Assembly: GCA_012295275.1 (NCBI GenBank)
Contig: CM022668.1
Span: 5,417,583 to 5,481,582, forward strand
Direction of reading: 5' to 3'
DNA: 64,000 nucleotides
DNA from: Chrysomallon squamiferum
Lineage: Eukaryota; Mollusca; Gastropoda; Neomphalida; Peltospiridae
The position numbers were made by a program, and so were the translations under genes. The notes beneath the pieces were generated by a model. That model had not been told where the DNA came from. It did no database searches and saw only the letters and a list, made by a program, of their open reading frames with translations. The first letter of the stretch is position 1; each line of letters starts with the position of its first letter. Below are positions 56,770 to 64,000 of the stretch, one piece after another.

Positions 56770-59240
56770 TGATGATGAATGAATGATTAAAGAACAAAAT
56801 GTAGTAAATAAATAGACAAACAGAAAAAAGAAAAAGAAAGAAAATTGCTGATTTTTGGAAGTAGAATGTTCCATGTAAGTGAAAACATTGTTTAAAAAGT
56901 AACAAAGTCACAAATTATTAGAAAAAATGTCCAAAAGGTACGAATAATTTATAAAATGGAAAATTACCTATTATGTCAGCTTCATGTGTCCTTTGCTCTC
57001 TTGTGTTGATGTCATGATCTGAAACGAAAAATGTTCATTAAAAATATACAGAAGATAAAACTTTAGAAATCAATAAAAATCACACCACATATACACACAG
57101 ACACACACAATGATATATAAACATAAAATGTAACTAGAAACGTAAAATCATAAAAACATTTTGTTACTGGTGAATGAAATTTTGTGATAACCTCTTGAGG
57201 GATAATGGTAATGACACTGAAATAGCTTGAACTTTTCACTCTCTGAACTGTAGAATATTTGCCAACTGTTTTGTGTTTTCAGAGTGCTGATTTATTTCAA
57301 ACTAAAACATTACCTTCCAAAATGTTTTCCAACATTGCTGCTATTTGGGTCATTTCACAGTTCCTCATGGCGTTGGACAAATCTCTTATTATCTTTTTTC
57401 TATCATGAGTGCTATTTATCATTTGGAGCCACAGTTTGATCATGTTAGTATTTCTGTAGAGAGGTGAATGGTAATACTGACTCAAATTTTGTAGTGTTAA
57501 GTCAGGAATATTCAACTGGGTTCCAAGGGCAAAGAACTGCGTGTTTGATATATGCAGAGCAATATCATGGATTACAGTATCAGGTATAGCTGAAAAAAAA
57601 AAAATAATAATATATATATATATGAGAAATGAATCAAACAATAATGAATAAATAAGAAATTTAACATAAACATAAAAATATGATAAAATAATAATAATAC
57701 AATGATGACAATGAATCGAATGATAATAATTATAATGATGATTAATGAATCAATGAATGAATAATGAACAAAATGTAATCGATAAATAGACAAATAATTA
57801 ATTAAAGAAAGAAAAAGAAAAAGAAAGAGATAACTGAAGACAGTCCCTGATCTTTGTAAGTAGAATGTTCTATGTAAGTAAAAATATTGTTGGTATACAT
57901 GTCAAAAAGATTAATTGTTTAATTCAAAAAGGAAACCAGGGAATCACTACTTAAATACAGATCTACAAATTTACACATAACACTGAAGAAAAATTAAAAA
58001 TAAGAAACTTAATTAATACAAGGAAGTAAAAGTAAGCATTTCAATATAAAGTGAATATTTTGAAATGCAAACAAAAAGTATTAATACATATTTATAAATT
58101 ACTGATGTTATTAGTTTATTGGTGATAAATGTTTGGTAATAATATAGTATTCGAATAAAAATAATTACACTGATTAATTATTGATGTTGACATTTTCCAT
58201 TTTATTGTGGTATTATTTTGTTTATTAGTAATGATGAAATTGTTGAAGGCATAATAAATAACAGAAAAGTTTAAATAATTGATAGAACTAATAAGATAAG
58301 TTTAAATATGGAAATCCTTGAGAATAAATGATAGAAACACTAATGTAATCTGATCATTTACAGGAATATTATTACACTACTTTTTCGAAAATAAAGTTAC
58401 AATACAAATTAAGTTATCAGTTTTATGATTCTTGGGTCATTTAAGAAGTTTTTTTTTACCTGGTTCTGAAGGAGGACTTTGTGTTGGTTGAGGATTCTCT
58501 GTTACAACACTTGCTGTTGTCCTACCAGGCTTTGTTTGCTCAGTGGGATAGTCTACTTGTATCTTTCGTTTTGGATGGTGAACTTTTTCTTCAGGTGTAT
58601 TGGTCCTTCCAACTGTAATCACAACTGACTGATCCACTGTAGATGTTGTATTTACATTCATCTTCTGTTTGAAGTTCTTTATTTTTTCTACTAAATCTAA
58701 TCTTCCTATCTGCTTAAGAGAACCTTCCAAAATGTCAACATTTTCAGGACTAATTTTTTTCATCTGTTCAAGAATGAGAAAAAACTCCAGCACACTGTGA
58801 ATCTTTTGTCGCTTTGCTCTAGGAATGTCTCCAGAACAAAACAACAACTTATGCAAGTCCTCTTCACCGATTTCATCAGAAAGATCAAGAAGTAAATTTC
58901 TGTATGCTGAAAAATGTGATCCATACATGGACAGATATCTATCCAGTTCTTTCTCGTCAACCTGCAATGTTTCCACCAGATCTAACCTCATAATACGTTT
59001 TAACATCTCGGCCAAAACCCACTTATTTGTTTCTTTCAGTTTGCCTGTTTTCTCAAGAAGGCTGAACAGTTCAGTTCCGTTCTTTATATGTTCTAGTCGA
59101 CTCAATGGAGCAACCTCACGACACAAGAATTTCAGAGAATAAATGTATTCCTTGTGCAGGTCACCATCAACTTCAAGTAGTACACATCTCAAATCAACAC
59201 CTCCCTCGTCCTCTGCATCCATTCGCAAAGTGTTAGACAT
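52178..59240 (-). CDS. CASP8-like: Gene D: DED-DED-DD-caspase (caspase-8-like)
   Basis: Minus-strand coding exons: 59240-58460, 57589-57314, 57018-56968, 56568-56518, 56138-56088, 55551-55459, 55086-54988, 54458-54159, 53808-53625 and 52310-52178; 2019 nt, 672 residues. Same plan as gene B. Catalytic residues are complete: His in CCILSHG, Cys in QACQG, pocket Arg in NREGTDVDA and SYRSTSAG. Linker TQTDGDIDMD offers Asp cleavage sites. Unlike B, the terminal exon is regular and ends KQSPSYFSSLRKKLIFK, so D is the best candidate for a fully functional protein. Differences from B are concentrated in the DED exon (20 substitutions and one inserted codon) and are rarer in DD, p20 and p10. The product is expected to be a cytosolic zymogen activated by adaptor-driven clustering. 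Confidence 0.88.
54764..54835. repeat. Compound trinucleotide microsatellite (gene D intron)
   Basis: ATT units followed by GTT units and a short GGT part, the reverse of the tract in gene B but with fewer GGT units. Confidence 0.9.
56201..56244. repeat. (AC)n microsatellite
   Basis: 44 bp of AC in the intron between mini-exons 2 and 3 of gene D. The matching intron of B has interrupted GT at 25356-25405. Confidence 0.9.
57314..57589 (-). CDS. Gene D death-domain-like exon
   Basis: 276 nt, phase 1/1. The 92 residues differ from those of gene B at only three places (SQYYHSPLYRN in place of SRYYHSPHDRN). The conserved Trp of LWLQM and the NIPDLTLQNL helix are unchanged. Confidence 0.7.
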
Positions 59241-59293
59241 TTTGTTTCTTATGTATTAGAAACAGGGTATGTAGTTCTTATCTGGAAAAAAGG
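58460..59293 (-). CDS. CASP8-like: Gene D exon 2: 5'UTR, start and tandem DEDs
   Basis: Acceptor tttttccag before about 59282, ATG at 59240, donor after 58460; 781 coding nt, one codon more than gene B. Both RLDL motifs are kept. Substitutions against B cluster at residues 16-72 (DED1) and 137-186 (DED2). Confidence 0.88.
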
Positions 59294-59916
59294 ATACAGA
59301 AACAGTTTAAATTAAGCATAAAAAATTAAATAACTGGGGGTGATCCATAAAATATATATTATATGTTTTCACTTCTGTAAGGAAACGTCAGTCTTAGCAT
59401 TCAGAATATTTTTGTTTCCTGGTCGGTGACTGGGGAAAATATCTGACAGTATCAGCATATGAACTAAACAGACAGCAGTCATTAATTTTCAGTACAATTT
59501 ATATCCAACCATATACCAAACCTTGGTAGTTTACTGACTAAATTAAATTTTGTTTATCAAGTACTGGTCTATTTTGTTGTTGCTGTTATTGTTATTACCA
59601 TAAATAATCAAACATTCTTTACAGATGTTGTAAGTTACTTGTTATAATCGATCTATGAAATATATATGTTAATTATAAATAATCAAAAAATATAGTTGTG
59701 TCTTTATGACTGCTGAAATACTTTATTTTTTTAGTTAAAGTATTAAAAACAAGGTAAAAAAAAAAAAAAAAAAAAAAAAAGTCATTTGTTTTACATTTCT
59801 GTTCCGTGACTGATTATTAAAATCAAAACAACCTAAATTTGTGTGACAATGTTAATAGCATTAACACGTTGTTTTAAGACAATAACCTTGTATATTAAAC
59901 TATATCACACGTTTAC
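59294..59916 (-). other. First intron of gene D
   Basis: Much shorter than the corresponding stretch of gene B (about 0.63 against 2.76 kb). Contains a 24-base poly-A run near 59757-59780. Its 5' end resembles the sequence behind the first-exon copy at 38210. Confidence 0.5.
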
Positions 59917-60045
59917 CTACCAGTCCACATCCATTAAAAGCTTAAATATTCTGTCCTTCAATGGATTATAGTCATAGTTTTCCTTTGGAGGGTCCTGTAT
60001 GGTATTTCCCCTACTGAAATAAAGGTAGCGAACAATCCAAGCCAT
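59917..60045 (-). CDS. Small ORF in first exon of gene D (42 codons)
   Basis: ATG at 60045 (aatATGG), stop TAG at 59919-59917. The peptide starts MAWIVRYLYF and ends FKLLMDVDW. The shared donor (gactg|gtaggtaaac) lies across the stop, so the frame could either end here as a uORF or, if spliced at gactg, run on; into exon 2 it meets TAA at once. Copy E at 38000 keeps the frame despite a 30-nt insertion, whereas gene B has lost it. No family is recognised. It may be a regulatory uORF or the first exon of a different product. Confidence 0.4.
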   Translation of the reverse strand: MAWIVRYLYFSRGNTIQDPPKENYDYNPLKDRIFKLLMDVDW

Positions 60046-60185
60046 ATTGAAATCTGTGAACGATAAATCCAGTGAATAATTTATCGCACGTCAGTTCTTT
60101 CAAACAAACAGCTCGCAGTTTCAATAAGAGTAAATTTCTAACGACAACTTGTTCCATTAACTACTCGATAACCCTTACATAGTAA
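60046..60185 (-). promoter_or_regulatory. Probable promoter region of gene D
   Basis: Well matched to 37920-38060 (+) before the copy-E first exon, including cttattgaaactgcgagctg and a cluster of CpGs (gacgtgcgata) unusual for this AT-rich locus. A GGGGAAATACC kappa-B-like word (60011-60001) lies just downstream, inside the small ORF. Confidence 0.4.
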
Positions 60186-61799
60186 TAATAAAATCATCGA
60201 CTTACAATTGTTTATTTTTTCTTCTCTTTTTTTAATCCATTCTACGAGGACGATTGAACATTAGATGATGATGATAATGATAATAATGATAATGATAAGG
60301 ATGTTGATAATAATAACAGTAATAGTAATAATACACACTTTTCATCTTTCTTTCCCCCTTTATGCCCTCCCCAGTATATTTTCTTTATGTATATTTTGTT
60401 AAGATTATTTATATTATTTGTTTATTTTTGTAAATATTTAATGAATAAAAAACATCTTCACATTTTATCGTAATCAGAGATACCACTATTTCATTTTTTT
60501 TTGTTTTTTTTTTTTTCTATTTTTGACTAATCATTTTAATTATTATTATTTATTTTTTATTTTATTTTGTGCTATTTAATTTGTGGGGTTTTTCCGAGAA
60601 TGTGTTAAAAAAAAAGAAAAAAAAAAAAAAACCCATCTTTTAAAAATGGAATTCTTTTATTGTCCAATTTTAATATGAGAGTTACACCAAATTGGTGGAC
60701 TTAATGTTCTTCTTTTGTCCATGTCACTTTACACTTTTCTATAAAGTTTGACCATGTTTGTAAGTATTTTGTCTAGATTTTTGTTAGTAAAATCATTGTC
60801 TTGATTAGCATACGTTTTATAAAAAGCTACTACTTCTTCCTCAACTCATTTTTGATTTTATAATAGGTTATTTTCTTTTTCTATTAATACAGGTAATGCT
60901 TAACACCTAATTAAAAACTGATTTTGGTTTTTCTTTCCCTGAGCCTCAAGTTCAGATTTTAGATTACAAAGATGTATATAGGAAATCCATATTTTTCTCT
61001 TGCTTGTTTTTTTTTCCTTTTCCTTAGATGGAAAGGCAGTTGTTTTGCCTATTATTTCCATCATTAAAATTCCTAATAATAATTGATTGTTAATGTGAAT
61101 GAGAGTGAATCACTGTTGCTTTAATTATGTCTGCTGCTATTAATTAACATCAGTGTTGATTATTTAACAGTGTGCAATGATGTAAGTTTTTTTGTAGTTA
61201 AAAAAACCCCAAATGGTCAGGCCCCTGGAATTACTTTTAAATGAACTGACATAAAAATTGCCTACACCCCACTGATACCTGATCATAATTTCATGATCGT
61301 TTGTTCCTTAATTGAAAACATCCTTGTCATCTCATTAGTTTAGAATGTTGGCAACTGACAAGCATAAATTCTAATGTATCATCCACTATCAATTTACAAG
61401 CAATATAAATCAATTTACATACACTTTCACTCCCAAACACACATCTTCTTTCATATACAACCATTTACAAACACATAGTTAATTTTTTGGTGTTTTTTTT
61501 TTTTTTTTTTTTTTTTTTAACTTTTAAAACAAAATAATACAGGACAGACATTCTTCAAGTGTTGGTGGGTTCAGTCCAAAGAAGAATGATGTCTGTGACC
61601 CACACAGACACGTGTGACAGTTTGTGAACAGATGGGCCAGAAAGTAATATCTGTCAATATGCGGCTGCAGGAACAGTTTTAAGTTCTTCCTAAAACCCAC
61701 AAACTAGAACAGCTGCACTACTTTGCCAAGCCCCCATTCTACACATTGTCAAACAGCAGACAAGTTTTTTGTTAAAAGCCCTTTCATGTGGACTGATTC
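60186..61799. other. Intergenic, AT-rich; no gene seen
   Basis: Not part of the repeated caspase block. Contains AT-rich tracts, poly-T (61493-61519) and AAN-type trinucleotide patches, with no convincing ORF. Confidence 0.6.
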
Positions 61800-62506
61800 A
61801 AAGGAACACAACAGATAATCCCTCAGGGGGTACCTTCATAGAGGGAAAGTGGATATTCATTCACATCATTCATCCTGGCTTCTAGTAGTGGAAGAAGAAC
61901 ACTGACAGCAAGTCTACCTCTGTCTTGTCTAGTTCCAGCATATGGCCCTAGCAGCTTGACAACAAGTGCACTGGGTGCCGTCACTGACTGAAATTTGATG
62001 TCATGCTTTCTCTTGTGGCCACTAAAAGCATGTCTTTTGTCCACTGATGGTCACTCCATCTCGTGAACTGTTCCATCGATGAATCCGCATCAGTTCTTCA
62101 GAGGGGAACTTTATTTGCAATGATGTCTGCAAATAGCTGAGGATTTAGCCGTGCTTGATGAAAGTTTGTGTCCAAAGTTGTCAAAGATGTAATTAGAAAC
62201 GTGTTTAAAGATCAAACTCAGCTGCAAAGTGGATTGCGAAAAACAGGAATCTCAAATCGCAAAAGCAACGTGGATATGCAAGTCACCTCAAAAGCAGACA
62301 AAGTCAGACAAAAACTTGTTTCACAAATAATTGGGTCAGGCATTCTAAGCAAATTGCACAGATGTTGCATTTCATCTTTTGTGAAGTAAAACTGTTCCAA
62401 ACATATTTTGTCTGAAAAGTCTTTCAAGTTAAAAGTAACATCATCAGCTCCTCCTCATTATAGAAGCTAACATCAGTGGAATAGCCAATTCCACCTCGTC
62501 AGCCAT
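61800..62506 (-). pseudogene. Decayed Harbinger (HARBI1-like) transposase
   Basis: Read on the minus strand from ATG at 62506, fragments in shifting frames follow the order of PIF/Harbinger transposases: MADEVELAIPL; YNEEELMMLLL; FTKDEMQHLCNLLRMPDPI; FEVTCISTLLLRFEIP (62427-62218); CGFIDGTV (about 62086-62066, the first catalytic Asp region); FSGHKRKHDIKFQSVTAP and LLGPYAGTRQDRGRLAVS (62044-61823). Several frameshifts and stops separate them, and part of the middle is missing, so it is inactive. No terminal inverted repeats or target-site duplication were recognised. Confidence 0.75.
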
Positions 62507-63059
62507 GATGACACATCTGTAAATACTTAATTGCACTTTTAAATCTTCAGAATACAGCCTTACAGTAAATGATTTAAATAAAACTGGAATTTCCAAGTAA
62601 TTAAATATACTGAATGACTACAAACTGTCATAATAAATGATAAAGATGACAGTAAGATTGTTATGATGTTGATAACAATATATAAAAATTATCATAGAAA
62701 AACTACTCATAGAAAATATTTTTTGAAAAGCTTCACTTGAACAAAACTGAGGTAAATGTTTTTAGGCTGTGTGATCTGGCACACACATAAAAAACAACAA
62801 CAACAAAACAGGAATTCTGCGACTCAGGCCAGATATGCCAAGCTTCATGGCGTGCATCGTGCCACCATTAATGGGAGAGAAAGCTTCCTCAATAATGAGC
62901 AATGCAGGAAGTGTTATGCTTTCATTACAGTTAATCAAATATATTGTATGTACTACATGCTCAGCTGCATCTGAACATTCTACTAATCACAATAATAATC
63001 GGAACAAGTAGACAATCAGTGAAATCAATTTAAAAAGCACCACTGACCTGCAGACTCCA
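62507..63059. other. Intergenic; nothing recognised
   Basis: AT-rich up to 62760, then somewhat GC-richer. May contain the 5' end of the Harbinger element, but no repeat boundary is visible. Confidence 0.5.
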
Positions 63060-63289
63060 GAGATCACATCGAACAGGAAGAGTACAGCTTTCTTCCATAG
63101 AAAAACACTGAGTAGTCATCACAAAAAGAACATTCGTGCCTGATCCAGAAATTAGCATAGTTACTTCCCTTCCTTGATCTATTCTGATAGGTGCAATGTG
63201 CTTTACGTTGAAGCTCAGTCTGAGTTAAGAACATCGCGAGTTTACTCCATACGTGCACGCCTGTGCTTAACCTCTCCATTCTGGTTTTG

Positions 63290-63990
63290 CTAATGACAGC
63301 ATCAGGAGGAGCAAAAAGCAGGGAGACATCATTATCGATTCAGACAACAAATTCATATGTTCAGTTGAACAGCATGAACAGCAGTGCTCAGCAGCCTGTG
63401 ATCTTGTCTGTTCCAAGCATACACTGGATAAAGAATGGTTGTCAGGTTCCTCTTTGAACCAGATACACTTGCCACGGGTTCTATACACTTGGTTGTCCTG
63501 ATCAAAGCACAGAGGATTCAGAATTCAGTGCTACTACTTCATGACATAAGAAATGAAATTTGGCAACTCGGGTCAGTGGCAGATCAGATCAGCATCAATG
63601 CCAAGGAAATCAAGATGATGGTGGATACGACGGCCCAGGTGTTGCTTCAGTTTCTGGAGAATCTGATGGTGTCAGAGATGAACACGATCAAATATAATGA
63701 AGAAGACCTGTCTGCCTGCGATATTTAAGTGAGGTCAAAGAACAAATCGGTTGTCTTACGAGAAACATCACTGACATGCTACAAGCTGGTCGTGGACAAA
63801 GGAGAAAGGGTAATGAAGCAGATGCCGAAGTCATTTGACAAGTACAGTCTTCTACGACAGAGCTCACACTGAATGAACTGAGAGCCGGATTGAACAAGCA
63901 CTCGGTTACATACACATGGAAAAGGACCAGAGATCTGACAGACAGGTGGAGCCAGACAGACCCGATATTATTGATCAGGCAGAGCAGTCA
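63290..63990 (+). pseudogene. Unrecognised coding-like fragment at window edge
   Basis: GC content is clearly higher than elsewhere. Three adjoining frames look protein-like: about 63295-63500 (DIIIDSDNKFICSVEQ, with CSAACDLVC), 63435-63728 (IQNSVLLLHDIRNEIW, a likely coiled coil) and about 63715-63960 (LSEVKEQIGCLTRNITDM). They would join only across frameshifts, and the last contains a TGA. Possibly an old mobile element or processed gene; the family is not recognised. Confidence 0.3.
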
Positions 63991-64000
63991 TAAACCAGTT

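Overview
The window is nuclear DNA from an invertebrate animal. It is strongly AT-rich, its genes are split into short exons with GT/AG introns, and it carries many GT, ATT and CT microsatellites. Two runs of exactly 200 N (29871-30070, 50072-50271) mark scaffold joins. The phylum cannot be fixed from the sequence; a lophotrochozoan or cnidarian genome would fit.

Almost everything recognisable belongs to one cluster of initiator-caspase (caspase-8/10-like) genes and their debris. Two copies are complete: gene B (+, 22385-29472) and gene D (-, 59240-52178). They form a near-mirror inverted pair with the same exon plan: a non-coding or uORF-bearing first exon, one exon with two death-effector domains (DEDs), one death-domain-like (DD) exon, three 51-nt mini-exons, a 93-nt pre-catalytic exon, two p20 exons (catalytic His and QACQG), a p10 exon and a terminal exon. 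Apart from exon 1, every exon boundary up to p10 is in phase 1, so these exons can be duplicated or skipped without changing frame. The locus appears to have evolved this way.

Layout. 1-9.3 kb: a tandem array of decayed mini-exons and truncated DD exons, with GT/ATT microsatellites. 9.3-13.4 kb: gene A, an intact caspase domain without DEDs in the window. 13.4-19.4 kb: duplicated 3' flank and low-complexity DNA. 19.4-29.5 kb: gene B. After the gap, 31.0-34.5 kb: copy C, with a frameshifted p10 exon and QTCQG at the active site. 36.2-42.7 kb: copy E, an assortment of duplicated linker exons, a first-exon copy and pre-catalytic/mini-exons that has lost all catalytic exons. 42.7-50 kb: further copies of the 3' flank and other low-copy repeats. 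After the second gap, 52.0-60.2 kb: gene D, which has two intact alternative terminal exons. 60.2-64 kb: intergenic DNA, a decayed Harbinger/HARBI1-type transposase on the minus strand, and an unrecognised coding-like fragment at the right edge.

By homology, B and D would encode proteins that DED and DD adaptors recruit and that are activated by proximity in apoptosis or immune signalling. The features most worth checking are the DED-DED-DD-caspase order, the phase-1 mini-exon arrays, the paired terminal exons and the small ORF conserved in the first exons of D and E.
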